A DNA stretch of 50,228 nucleotides from Collinsella aerofaciens (GTDB lineage: Bacteria; Actinomycetota; Coriobacteriia; Coriobacteriales; Coriobacteriaceae). The position numbers and the translations under genes were made by a program. The notes under the pieces were generated by a model. It was not told the origin of the DNA and made no database searches. It was given only the letters and a program-made list of their open reading frames with translations. The stretch covers positions 1-50,228 of the forward strand of contig NZ_JAQLDQ010000015.1 in assembly GCF_028209395.1 (NCBI RefSeq), in the 5' to 3' direction. This document shows positions 34,283 through 42,952 of the stretch, one piece after another (within the stretch, counting starts at the first letter, position 1; every line of letters begins with the position of its first letter).

Positions 34283-34318
34283 CCGGTGGCAATTGTAGGT
34301 GAACTTTATTGCCACCGG
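34283..34318. promoter_or_regulatory. 11-bp inverted repeat between divergent HD and azlC genes
   Basis: Arms CCGGTGGCAAT (34283-34293) and ATTGCCACCGG (34308-34318) are perfect inverted copies around a 14-base centre. The position between divergent starts suggests a shared operator or a leader hairpin in the azlC transcript. Confidence 0.5.
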
Positions 34319-34377
34319 TTGATATTTCTGCTGCGTTGCAAGGCGCGCTGCAGACGACTTACCAGAATGGGAGTGGC

Positions 34378-35070
34378 ATGGTCCTTAGGATCTTTAAAAT
34401 CGTCTGGCCAGTGATGCTTACCTATGTTGCAATAGGCGCGCCGTGCGGAATGATCATGGGGCAGACGGGAATGGAGCCCTGGATGGTCTTTGCTCTGAGC
34501 AGCACGTTTGTGACGGGCAGCGGCCAGTTTATGATCTGCAACCTGTGGCTGGCGGGCGTGCCTGCAGCATCGATCGTCGCGAGCGTCGCCGCCATCTCCT
34601 CGCGCTTTGCGCTTTACTCGGCATCGATCGCACCCCATCTGGCGGGCGCCTCGAAGCGTCAGACGCTGGCTGTTGCCGCGACACTTACCGAGGAGGCATA
34701 TGGCATCTCGCTTGCCAAGTTGGTTGAAGGGGAGGATTGGGGCCCGCGCGAGTCCTTTGTGCTCAACGTGATCCTTATCGCAACATGGGGCGTATCGTGT
34801 ACGACGGGCGCCATCGTCGGCGCCGTTGTCGATGTTCCCACCGCTATTGCGAGTTTCGTCTGCACGTCGCTCTTTATCTGTCTACTCTTTTCGCAGCGGT
34901 TGTCGCGCGGCAACGTTGTCGCGGCGGTTTCGGGCGCGGTGTCCGTCGCCGTATGCAAGTTCTTGGGCCTCATGAATATTACCGTGCCGGCAAGCGTCGT
35001 GGTCGGCATTGCCATTGCGCTGGCGTGCGATGCTGTATTTGACGGAAGAGGTGCCCGCGATGCCCGTTAA
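34378..35070 (+). CDS. azlC: AzlC family branched-chain amino acid exporter, large subunit
   Basis: A 230-residue membrane protein of the AzlC/YgaZ family. It shows PVMLTYVAIGAPCGMIMGQT, the FVTGSGQFM segment, then AAISSRFALYSASIAPHL, with about seven helices in all. With AzlD it forms a two-subunit exporter of branched-chain amino acids. The ATG at 34378 follows GGGAG and gives the normal family length; an upstream TTG at 34309 lies inside the inverted repeat and is unlikely. It overlaps azlD by 11 bp. Confidence 0.88.
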   Translation: MVLRIFKIVWPVMLTYVAIGAPCGMIMGQTGMEPWMVFALSSTFVTGSGQFMICNLWLAGVPAASIVASVAAISSRFALYSASIAPHLAGASKRQTLAVAATLTEEAYGISLAKLVEGEDWGPRESFVLNVILIATWGVSCTTGAIVGAVVDVPTAIASFVCTSLFICLLFSQRLSRGNVVAAVSGAVSVAVCKFLGLMNITVPASVVVGIAIALACDAVFDGRGARDAR

Positions 35071-35383
35071 CAAGTTCTTGGTTCTGTGGCTGTCGTCGTG
35101 GGCTGCTATCGCGTTCTTTCGCATCGCGCCGGCGTTCGCCTTGCGCGGGCGGACCCTGTCGCCCCGTATTACCGAGGCCCTGGGCTATATCCCGCCCGCT
35201 GCCTTTGCCGCGCTGGTCGCCAACGACTTGGTGAGTCCCGGCGCGTTCGACGCGGGGCTCTGGCCTGCCTTGGTTCCCTGGATTGCGGCCGCCGGCGTCG
35301 TGGTCGTGGCGGTCAAGACAAAATCGATGCTGTGGTGCTGCGTCTCGGGCATCGTACTCTATATCGTCTTGAGCCTTATATAG
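35060..35383 (+). CDS. azlD: AzlD family transport protein, small subunit
   Basis: A 107-residue membrane protein with four hydrophobic helices and family features FFRIAPAFALRGRTLSPRI and ALGYIPPAAFAALVANDL. It is the usual partner of AzlC in branched-chain amino acid export. The ATG at 35060 lies inside the end of azlC, indicating coupled translation. Confidence 0.88.
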   Translation: MPVNKFLVLWLSSWAAIAFFRIAPAFALRGRTLSPRITEALGYIPPAAFAALVANDLVSPGAFDAGLWPALVPWIAAAGVVVVAVKTKSMLWCCVSGIVLYIVLSLI

Positions 35384-35533
35384 GGGTGGCGTCGCGGGCG
35401 CCGAATCTCGTTCCATCCCAACTTGTCGAGTTTTTCACCGAGCTGGTCTATTTCTTCTGGTACCATGGTCAAACTTTACTGTAGCAAAGCGTGACGTGGG
35501 CTTTTGTATCCCGTCAGCGGAAATGGGGGTTTC

Positions 35534-36556
35534 ATGGCACAGGAAGCAACCACCAACGAGCAAAAGAAATTCAAGGTCCCGCGCATCCCGGGCGACATCA
35601 TGATTTATCCGATGATCGTCGGTCTTTTGCTCAACACCTTCTGCCCGCAGGTTTTTGAGATCGGCGGATTCTTTACGGCTGCCTGCCGCGGTGGCTCCAA
35701 TACCATTGTCGCCGCGATCCTGCTGTTTGTGGGCGCCGGCATCAGCTTTAAGTCCACGCCGGGTGCCATCAAGACCGGTATCGTCGTGCTGATCCCCAAG
35801 CTGGTCGTCGCAGCGGCTCTCGGCCTGGGCGTGGCATATTTCTTTAACGACAACTTCCTGGGTCTGAGCTCCGTGTCTATCATCGGCGGCATCACGTTTT
35901 GCAACATGGCGCTCTATACGGGCATCATGGGCGAGTTCGGCGATGAGTCCGAGCAGGGCGCCGTCGGTATCCTGTTCTTTACGGCTGGCCCCGCCGTCAC
36001 GATGATCATCCTCGGTGTTTCCGGCCTCGCCAACATTCCCATTGGCACCATTATCGGCTCCATCTTGCCACTCGTTATTGGCATGGTTCTGGGCAACCTG
36101 TTCCCGTTTATCAAGAACCTGCTGGTTCCCGGTGCCAATCCCGCGATTGCCGTCATCGGATTTCAGCTCGGTGCGTCCATGAGCCTGTCGAGCTTTATCA
36201 CCGGCGGTATTTCCGGCATTCTGTTGGGCCTCATCACCCTCTTTATCGTTGGCCCCATCACCTTTGCCTTCGAGCGCTTGTGCGGCGGCAACGGCAAGGC
36301 CGCCGTTGCTTGCTCCACCATCGCCGGCACGGCTATGACCACGCCGGTTGCTCTTGCTGAGGTCGCGCCGCGCTATGCCGAGCTTGCGCCCACCGCGTAT
36401 GCGCAGATCGCCACCGCCGTCATCATCACGGCCATCATGGCCCCGATTCTGACCGGCTGGGTCGATAAGAAGTTCTGCCACGGCGAAGAGGATCTGTCGG
36501 TCGAAGGCGTCGAGGCTATTGAGGAGGCCGTCGCGACCGACATCGACGGCGAGTAA
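35534..36556 (+). CDS. kdgT: 2-keto-3-deoxygluconate permease (KdgT family)
   Basis: A 340-residue transporter with about ten helices, matching the KdgT family that imports 2-keto-3-deoxygluconate, a product of pectin and uronic acid breakdown, by proton symport. Features include KVPRIPGDIMIYPMIVGLLL at the N-terminus, GAGISFKSTPGAIKTG and IAGTAMTTPVALAE. Length matches the family. The ATG at 35534 follows GGGGG; the frame extends ten codons upstream without a good start. It is a single gene ended by a strong hairpin; no kdg catabolic gene is in the window, so the substrate rests on family only. Confidence 0.88.
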   Translation: MAQEATTNEQKKFKVPRIPGDIMIYPMIVGLLLNTFCPQVFEIGGFFTAACRGGSNTIVAAILLFVGAGISFKSTPGAIKTGIVVLIPKLVVAAALGLGVAYFFNDNFLGLSSVSIIGGITFCNMALYTGIMGEFGDESEQGAVGILFFTAGPAVTMIILGVSGLANIPIGTIIGSILPLVIGMVLGNLFPFIKNLLVPGANPAIAVIGFQLGASMSLSSFITGGISGILLGLITLFIVGPITFAFERLCGGNGKAAVACSTIAGTAMTTPVALAEVAPRYAELAPTAYAQIATAVIITAIMAPILTGWVDKKFCHGEEDLSVEGVEAIEEAVATDIDGE

Positions 36557-36605
36557 TCGTCGACGCGAGTCAATCAAGCCGGCGTGTGCAATTCGCGCCG
36601 TATGG

Positions 36606-36656
36606 GCGCCCGAACGAGAGCTGTCTTGCAGTGACGTTCGGGCGCTCTGCTATTAT
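36606..36656 (+). terminator. Terminator hairpin after kdgT
   Basis: Perfect 11-bp arms GCGCCCGAACG (36606-36616) and CGTTCGGGCGC (36635-36645) followed by TCTGCTATTATT. The U-tract is imperfect but the stem is strong. Confidence 0.7.
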
Positions 36657-36663
36657 TCCCTAT

Positions 36664-36688
36664 ACCCCTGCGGAGTAGGGGTGTTTAT
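36664..36688 (+). terminator. Second short terminator-like hairpin
   Basis: Arms ACCCCT (36664-36669) and AGGGGT (36677-36682) followed by GTTTATT. It may back up the kdgT terminator or act in the leader of the GGDEF gene. Confidence 0.4.
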
Positions 36689-36745
36689 TGCCCAGGCACG
36701 AATCGGGCGATTCTGACCACTTGGATATTGAAGGGATGGCGTCTA

Positions 36746-37888
36746 GTGGTTAAGGCACTCAAGATCGAGATATTCCTGCTATGCATGATTGTTCTTATCG
36801 GGCTTGCCGCGCGAAGTCGCCACTCCTTGTTCTCGAGTACCCAGCAGTTATTGTTTAGTACGCTCGGCTACACCTCTGCCGCGTACATGTTATTCGATAT
36901 AATCTGGACGCTTTCGGACGGTGTGGGCGGCACGCTGGGCATTGCTGCCAACTGGATTTCCAACGCGGTTTCGTTTTCGCTCTTTGCCGCCGCGTGCCTT
37001 ATTTGGTTTATCTATTCCGAGACGGTGCAGGGTTCTCGCCTTTTGACCGCGCGCTCTAGAGTGGCGCTTGTAACGCTGCCTGCGGCGCTGGTAGTCGTAC
37101 TGGCGTTTTCGAGCTACTGGACGCATGCCCTGTTCTATATCGATGCGCAGGGCGCGTATCGTCGTGGTTTTGTCTATATGATCCAGCCCATCGTCAGCTA
37201 CTGCTACGTTATATATACGTCCCTGCATGCGTTTATACAATCTTGCAAGGTCGAGAGCCTACAAAAGAAGGCCATCTATCAAACCTTGGCATTTTTCGCC
37301 ATTCCGGCCCTGGTAGCTGGTGTCTTTCAGGTCTTTTATTCGGGTCCTTGCCTTAGTGTCGGCATCATGTTAAGTATGTTGCAGCTCTACATTGTTTGCC
37401 AGGAGCAGATGATCTCGACCGACCCGTTGACCGGTCTCAACAATCGCAACCGCTTTGAGACCTATATGCTGTCGCTCTTCTCGAATATGGATCAGGCCGA
37501 AGATGTGTATCTGCTCATGATGGACGCTGACGGCTTTAAGCAGATTAACGATCGCTATGGACATGTGGAGGGCGACCATGCCCTCCAGGTCGTATCTGCT
37601 ACGCTCAAAGAGGTCTGCTCAGCGTCTGGTGGCTTTATCGCACGTTATGGCGGCGATGAGTTCGTGGTGCTTCAAAAGGCAGCGGCGGAGCAGGACATCA
37701 TGGACCTGTGTTCGGCGATTAACGACGAGCTCGCTCGTGCCGAGGTGCCGTATGCATTGCGGATGTCCATTGGTTACGCGCGGGTCGGCGATAGTGTTGA
37801 TACCTGGCAAGACTTACTTCGCGCTGCCGATGCGGAGCTCTACCGCGTCAAGGCCGAGAAAAAGAAAGCCGGCGTTCAGATACGCTAG
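36746..37888 (+). CDS. Membrane diguanylate cyclase (GGDEF protein)
   Basis: A 380-residue protein with seven or so N-terminal helices (about 1-215), similar in layout to 7TM sensor modules, and a C-terminal GGDEF domain starting at STDPLTGLNNRNRFE. The active-site loop is intact (RYGGDEFVV), and the substrate motif MDADGFKQINDRYGHVEGD is present, so it should make cyclic di-GMP. The GTG at 36746 lies nine bases after AAGGGA; the TTG at 36728 is the alternative. It stands alone between two terminator hairpins and the convergent EamA gene. Confidence 0.87.
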   Translation: MVKALKIEIFLLCMIVLIGLAARSRHSLFSSTQQLLFSTLGYTSAAYMLFDIIWTLSDGVGGTLGIAANWISNAVSFSLFAAACLIWFIYSETVQGSRLLTARSRVALVTLPAALVVVLAFSSYWTHALFYIDAQGAYRRGFVYMIQPIVSYCYVIYTSLHAFIQSCKVESLQKKAIYQTLAFFAIPALVAGVFQVFYSGPCLSVGIMLSMLQLYIVCQEQMISTDPLTGLNNRNRFETYMLSLFSNMDQAEDVYLLMMDADGFKQINDRYGHVEGDHALQVVSATLKEVCSASGGFIARYGGDEFVVLQKAAAEQDIMDLCSAINDELARAEVPYALRMSIGYARVGDSVDTWQDLLRAADAELYRVKAEKKKAGVQIR

Positions 37889-37986
37889 AAAAAGGGGCGC
37901 ACGCTTGCGTGCGTGGCGGCCCTCAGCTCACCGATGTACTCCAATAAGCTAAAGTGTGCGAACAACCTCTCAAAAAAGTGAGCTCG

Positions 37987-38922
37987 CTAGGCCTTTTTGG
38001 GTTTGTTGACGATGATGATGCCGCCGCAGACCAACAGCAGGGCAACGATGACGGTAACGGGGCTCGTGCCAGCGCCCTCGCCGAGCAGCAGCGCGCTCAG
38101 CAGCACGCCAAAGACTGGGTTCATAAAGCCAAAGACCGAAACGCGGCTTACGGGGTTGACGGCAAGCAGGCGCGACCACAGCGAGTACGCGACCGCGGAG
38201 ATAAGCGCCATGTAGATGATGAGCGCGATGGCGGGGGCAATCGCTGTGGGGGAGAGCGTGCCGCCCATCAAAAAGCCGATGGCGGTGAGGACCAGGCCGC
38301 CGACCAAGAACTGCCACCCGGCAAGCAAGACGCCGTCGTGCTCGCGCGAGAAGATGCCGATCAGGCAGGTCGAAAGGGCACCCGCGACGGTGGAGGCCAG
38401 GATAAAGCCCTCGCCGTCGAGCGTAAAGCCAAAGGTACCGTCCGCGCCCGAAAGGTTGACGAGCGCGACGCCGGCAAAGCCCAGTACGCAGCCGAGCACC
38501 TTGGCCGCATCGAGCTTTTCGGTGTGAAACGCCAGGGCGGCAAAGAGGATGGCCAAGAAGTTGGCGCTGGCCTCGATGATGGAGCTCGACATGGCGCTGG
38601 CGCGCGAGAGTCCCAGGTAGAAAAAGAAGTACTGCCCGATAGTCTGGAAGAGCGACAACGTGAGGATAGACTTGATATCGCGCGCTTGCGGAACGAGCGG
38701 GCGGCGCTGGGCCGCGCTCATGCCGACAATGACCAGCATGCCGGCAAGGGTGAAGCGCAGACCCGCGAAGAGCAGCTGCGAGGCGCTGTCGTGCGCGGGA
38801 ATGCCAAAGAGGCCGTAGCCGATCTTGATGCAGGGAAAAGCCGACCCCCAGAGCGCGCAGCAGACGAGGCAGCCCAGGATGAGCCCGGGCAGGGTGGCGA
38901 GATACGGCTTGCGGCTTTCCAT
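37987..38922 (-). CDS. EamA (DMT) family permease
   Basis: A 311-residue drug/metabolite-type transporter with ten helices in two EamA repeats, seen in CALWGSAFPCIKIGYGLF near the N-terminus and AVAYSLWSRLLAVNPVSRVS in the second half. It ends in a Lys-rich tail (NKPKKA). Substrate unknown. The ATG at 38922 follows AGGAAGG. It lies downstream of purL on the same strand but is separated by a strong terminator, so it likely has its own promoter. Confidence 0.88.
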   Translation of the reverse strand: MESRKPYLATLPGLILGCLVCCALWGSAFPCIKIGYGLFGIPAHDSASQLLFAGLRFTLAGMLVIVGMSAAQRRPLVPQARDIKSILTLSLFQTIGQYFFFYLGLSRASAMSSSIIEASANFLAILFAALAFHTEKLDAAKVLGCVLGFAGVALVNLSGADGTFGFTLDGEGFILASTVAGALSTCLIGIFSREHDGVLLAGWQFLVGGLVLTAIGFLMGGTLSPTAIAPAIALIIYMALISAVAYSLWSRLLAVNPVSRVSVFGFMNPVFGVLLSALLLGEGAGTSPVTVIVALLLVCGGIIIVNKPKKA

Positions 38923-38947
38923 GATGTCCTTCCTGTATGCGCGAAGC

Positions 38948-38983
38948 AAAAAAGAACCCGCCACCGGGCGTGCCGGTGGCGGG
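38948..38983 (-). terminator. Intrinsic terminator of purL
   Basis: On the minus strand, perfect 11-bp arms CCCGCCACCGG and CCGGTGGCGGG (38957-38983) with a 5-base loop are followed by TTCTTTTTT. It ends the purL transcript. Confidence 0.88.
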
Positions 38984-39021
38984 TGTTGTTACCCGAGGGG
39001 ATTGTACCCGATGGGATAGCT

Positions 39022-42000
39022 TTAAGCGAAGTAGGCCACGCCGCTCTCAAAGATCGGCATGAACTTATCGCCGGGGACATGCTCGGGCACGTTGCGGTAC
39101 AGGTTGTCGCCGCGGCGCTCGGCATGACCCATCTTGCCCAAGACGCGGCCGTCGGGGCTCGTGATGCCCTCGATGGCGAGTGCGGAGCCGTTGGGGTTGA
39201 CGGAAAGGTCCATGCTCGGCTTGCCGTCCTCGTCCACGTACTGCGTGGCGACCTGGCCGTTGGCGATCAGCTGGGCGAGCACCTCGTCGTTGGCGACAAA
39301 GCGGCCCTCGCCGTGGCTGATGGCGACGGTGTAGGGGTCGTCGAGGCTGCACTGCGACAGCCACGGGGACAGGTTGGACGAGATGCGGGTGCGCACCAGG
39401 CGGCTCTGATGGCGACCGATGGTGTTGAACGTCAGCGTGGGTGCATCCGGCGTGGCGTCGACGATGTCACCGTAGGGCACCAGGCCGAGCTTGATCAGGG
39501 CCTGGAAGCCGTTGCAGATGCCCAGCATCAGGCCGTCACGGGCCTTGAGCAGGTCGCGGACTGCCTCGGTGACCTCAGGAGCGCGGAAGAACGCCGTGAT
39601 GAACTTGGCGGAGCCGTCGGGCTCGTCACCGCCCGAGAAGCCGCCGGGGATCATGACAATCTGGCTTGCACGGATGCGGCGGGCAAGCTCGTGGGTGCTC
39701 TCGGCGACGGCCTCGGGCGTGAGGTTGTTGATCACGAAGGTGTCGGCCTCGGCACCGGCTGCGCGGAAGGCACGGGCGCTATCGTACTCGCAGTTGTTGC
39801 CGGGGAACACGGGGATAACCACGCGCGGGCGGGCGATTTTGGCGCCGCCGTACACGTGGATGTCCTTGGCGCGGAAGTCGATGGTCTCGACCTCGGGGGT
39901 CTCGCCGGCGCTGCGGTAGGCGAAGACGCCCTCGATGCCGCTCTCCCAGGCCTCCTGGAGCTCGGAGAGCTCGATGACCTCGGAGCCGGTGTCGATGACA
40001 TAGCCCTCGACGGTGGTACCCAGGGGCTCCACGACAACGCCGTCGGCGACCTCGGGCAGCTCGGCGTCCTCGGCGAGCTCGACGATAAAGCTGCCGTAGA
40101 GCGGGGTGAAGAGGCTCTCCACGTCCACGTCCTCGGCAAGTTCGATGCCAATCTGGTTGCCGACACACATCTTAAAGAGGCTCTCGGCGCCGCAGCCGTA
40201 GCCGGGCGTAGAGACGGCCAGGGCGTCACCGGTGGCGGTGAGCGCCTCGACGGCGTCAAACGCGGCGAGCAGCTGCTGGGCGTCGGGGCGGTAGTCCTCG
40301 CCATAGGTGGCGGGGGTGATGCGGACGACGCGGTGCGTGAGGCCCTTGAACTCGGGCGAGACGGCGCGGGCCGCCTTGCCCACGGCGACAGCGAAGCTGA
40401 TCAGGGTCGGAGGAACGTTGAGCTCGCCGGCTTCGTCCTCAAAAGAGCCGCTCATGGAGTCCTTGCCGCCGATGGCGCCGGCACCCAGGTCGACCTGGGC
40501 CATAAGGGCGCCCAGGACGGCTGCCATGGGCTTGCCCCAACGCTCGGCCTCGGTACGCAGGCGCTCGAAGTACTCCTGGAAGGAGAGGTAGGCGCGCTTG
40601 TGCTCAAAGCCGGCGGCCACGAGCTTGGCGATGGACTCGACCACGGATAGGTAGGCGCCGGCAAACTGGTCGGCCTCCATCAGGTAGGGGTTGAAGCCCC
40701 ATGCCATGGCGCTTGCCGTGGTGGTCTCGCCGTCCACGGGGAACTTGGCGACCATGGCAGAGCTCGGAGTGAGCTGCGTCTTGCCGCCAAAGGGCATGAG
40801 CACGGTCGCGGCACCGATGGTGGAGTCGAAGCGCTCGGAAAGGCCCTTGTTGGAGGCGACGTTGAGGTCAGTGACAAGCGAGGTCATGCGCTCGGCAAGC
40901 GTGGCGCCGGCCCAGCTGGGCTGCCACACGCTGCGGGCACAGACGTGGGCGACCTGGTGCTTGGGCGCGCCGTTGGAGTTGAGGAACTCACGGGACAGGT
41001 CGACGATGGCGACACCGTTCCAGGCCATGCGCATGCGCGGCTCGGCGGTAACCTCGGCGATAACGGTCGCCTCGAGGTTCTCCTCGGCGGCGTAGCCCAT
41101 GAACTCCTCGACGTCACCGTCGGCGACGGCGCAGGCCATGCGCTCCTGGGACTCGGAAATGGCGAGCTCGGTGCCGTCCAGGCCGTCGTACTTCTTGGTC
41201 ACGGTGTCCAGGTCGACATACAGGCCGTCGGCAAGCTCGCCCACGGCGACCGAGACGCCGCCGGCGCCAAAGTCGTTGCAGCGCTTGATCAGGCGGCAGG
41301 CGTCGCCGCGGCGGAACAGACGCTGCAGCTTGCGCTCGACCGGGGCGTTGCCCTTCTGGACCTCGGCACCCGAGGTCTCGATGGACTCGGTGTTCTGGGT
41401 CTTGGAGGAGCCAGTGGCGCCGCCGATGCCGTCACGGCCGGTGCGGCCACCCAAAAGGATGATCTTGTCGGTGGGGGCGGGGCACTCGCGACGCACGTGG
41501 TTTGCCGGGGTAGCGCCCACGACGGCGCCGACCTCCATGCGCTTGGCCACGTAGCCGGGGTGATAGAGCTCGTTGACCTGACCGGTGGCAAGGCCGATCT
41601 GGTTGCCGTAGCTGGAGTAGCCGGCGGCGGCGGTGGTCACGAGCTTGCGCTGCGGAAGCTTGCCCTCGAGCGTCTCGGAGACGGGGACCGTGGGGTCGCC
41701 GGCGCCGGTGACGCGCATGGCCTGATAGACATAGCTGCGGCCCGAGAGCGGGTCGCGGATAGCGCCGCCCACGCAGGTGGCGGCACCGCCGAAGGGCTCG
41801 ATCTCGGTCGGGTGGTTGTGGGTCTCGTTCTTAAAGAGGAACAGCCAGTCCTGGTCCTCGCCATCGACATCGACCTTCACCTTGACGGTGCAGGCGTTGA
41901 TCTCCTCGGACTCATCGACATCAGTCATGACGCCGGTCTTCTTAAGGTACTTGGCGCCGATGGTGCCCATGTCCATGAGGCAGACGGGCTTGGCGTCGCG

Positions 42001-42768
42001 ACCGAGCTCGTGGCGCATCTCCATGTAGCGGTCGAAGGCCTGCTGCACCACGGCGTCGTCGATCGTCACGTCATCCAGGACGGTGCCGAAGGTGGTGTGG
42101 CGGCAATGGTCGGACCAGTACGTGTCGATCACGCGGATCTCGGTGATGGTGGGGTCGCGATTCTCATCGCGGAAGTACTGCTGGCAGAAGGCGATGTCCG
42201 CCTCGTCCATGGCAAGACCGCGCTCGGAAATAAAGGCGGCAAGGCCGGCCTCATCGAGCTCGCGGAAGCCGTCGAGCACTTCGACGGGCTGAGGCTCGGG
42301 GGTCTCCATGTACAGCGTCTCGGGCAGGTCGAGCGAGGCGATGCGCGCCTCGACGGGGTTCACCACGTAGTGCTTGATGGCCTCGATGGCGGCTTCGTCC
42401 AGGGCGCCCGAGATCATATAGACCTTGGCGGAGCGCACGGCGGGGCGCTCGCCCTGGCTGATGAGCTGCACGCACTCGCTGGCGGAGTCGGCACGCTGGT
42501 CAAACTGGCCAGGCAGGAATTCGACGGCAAAGACGGCGCCGTCGCTTGCGGGGAGCTCGTCGTAGGTCACATCGACCTGGGGCTCGCTAAAGACGGTCGG
42601 CACGCAGGAGCGGAAAAGCTCCTCGTCGATGCCCTCGACGTCGTAGCGGTTGATGATCCTCAGGGCCTCGATGCCCTTGATGCCGAGAATCTCGGTCAGC
42701 TCGCCCTTGAGCTGCTGAGCCTCGACGTCGAACCCGGGTTTCTTCTCCACGTAGATACGAGAGACCAT
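39022..42768 (-). CDS. purL: Phosphoribosylformylglycinamidine synthase, single-chain PurL
   Basis: A 1248-residue enzyme of purine synthesis that converts FGAR to FGAM with glutamine and ATP. It has the large single-chain layout: an N-terminal PurS-like region (MVSRIYVEKKPGFDVEAQQL), two AIR-synthase-like halves with YWSDHCRHTT and FKNETHNHPTEIEPFGGAAT, and a C-terminal class I glutamine amidotransferase with the nucleophile in GICNGFQAL and a catalytic His in ISHGEGRF. The ATG at 42768 follows AGGAAC; a further 36-codon frame upstream is not supported. Length fits the family. It is transcribed alone and diverges from the antiporter gene. Confidence 0.96.
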   Translation of the reverse strand: MVSRIYVEKKPGFDVEAQQLKGELTEILGIKGIEALRIINRYDVEGIDEELFRSCVPTVFSEPQVDVTYDELPASDGAVFAVEFLPGQFDQRADSASECVQLISQGERPAVRSAKVYMISGALDEAAIEAIKHYVVNPVEARIASLDLPETLYMETPEPQPVEVLDGFRELDEAGLAAFISERGLAMDEADIAFCQQYFRDENRDPTITEIRVIDTYWSDHCRHTTFGTVLDDVTIDDAVVQQAFDRYMEMRHELGRDAKPVCLMDMGTIGAKYLKKTGVMTDVDESEEINACTVKVKVDVDGEDQDWLFLFKNETHNHPTEIEPFGGAATCVGGAIRDPLSGRSYVYQAMRVTGAGDPTVPVSETLEGKLPQRKLVTTAAAGYSSYGNQIGLATGQVNELYHPGYVAKRMEVGAVVGATPANHVRRECPAPTDKIILLGGRTGRDGIGGATGSSKTQNTESIETSGAEVQKGNAPVERKLQRLFRRGDACRLIKRCNDFGAGGVSVAVGELADGLYVDLDTVTKKYDGLDGTELAISESQERMACAVADGDVEEFMGYAAEENLEATVIAEVTAEPRMRMAWNGVAIVDLSREFLNSNGAPKHQVAHVCARSVWQPSWAGATLAERMTSLVTDLNVASNKGLSERFDSTIGAATVLMPFGGKTQLTPSSAMVAKFPVDGETTTASAMAWGFNPYLMEADQFAGAYLSVVESIAKLVAAGFEHKRAYLSFQEYFERLRTEAERWGKPMAAVLGALMAQVDLGAGAIGGKDSMSGSFEDEAGELNVPPTLISFAVAVGKAARAVSPEFKGLTHRVVRITPATYGEDYRPDAQQLLAAFDAVEALTATGDALAVSTPGYGCGAESLFKMCVGNQIGIELAEDVDVESLFTPLYGSFIVELAEDAELPEVADGVVVEPLGTTVEGYVIDTGSEVIELSELQEAWESGIEGVFAYRSAGETPEVETIDFRAKDIHVYGGAKIARPRVVIPVFPGNNCEYDSARAFRAAGAEADTFVINNLTPEAVAESTHELARRIRASQIVMIPGGFSGGDEPDGSAKFITAFFRAPEVTEAVRDLLKARDGLMLGICNGFQALIKLGLVPYGDIVDATPDAPTLTFNTIGRHQSRLVRTRISSNLSPWLSQCSLDDPYTVAISHGEGRFVANDEVLAQLIANGQVATQYVDEDGKPSMDLSVNPNGSALAIEGITSPDGRVLGKMGHAERRGDNLYRNVPEHVPGDKFMPIFESGVAYFA

Positions 42769-42952
42769 TGGTTCCTGCCTTCCTGATCGGTTGGGCGTAC
42801 GGTACGGTATGCGGCAGCGGTCGGTTTGCGGGGCCTGCCCTGCGGTCGCCTTGAGCCACATGTTTGTAAACCTCACTATGATACGACAGCTCGCGGCGCG
42901 TAGAGGACGGCGAGGGTGCTACAGTGAAGCGCAAACAAGAGAAAGGCATCAC

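Noticed and set aside
35435..36577. 380-codon minus-strand frame opposite the KdgT permease
   Set aside because: It is a shadow of a well-matched membrane protein; its product is Asp/Gly/Arg-rich without a fold.
37898..37913. Short CGCACG/CGTGCG hairpin after the GGDEF gene as a terminator
   Set aside because: The stem is only 6 bp and no T-run follows on either strand.
37954..40650. 898-codon plus-strand open frame opposite the EamA and purL genes
   Set aside because: It is an antisense shadow produced by high-GC codon bias. Its product is a Gly/Asp/Ala/His-rich string with no family pattern, whereas both opposite-strand genes match known families over their full length.
40945..42786. 613-codon plus-strand open frame opposite purL
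   Set aside because: It is antisense to strongly conserved PurL motifs and its translation is low in complexity.
42851..42882. Possible promoter TTGAGC / TATGAT before the antiporter
   Set aside because: The spacer is 20 bp, outside the usual 16-18 bp, so the match is not convincing.
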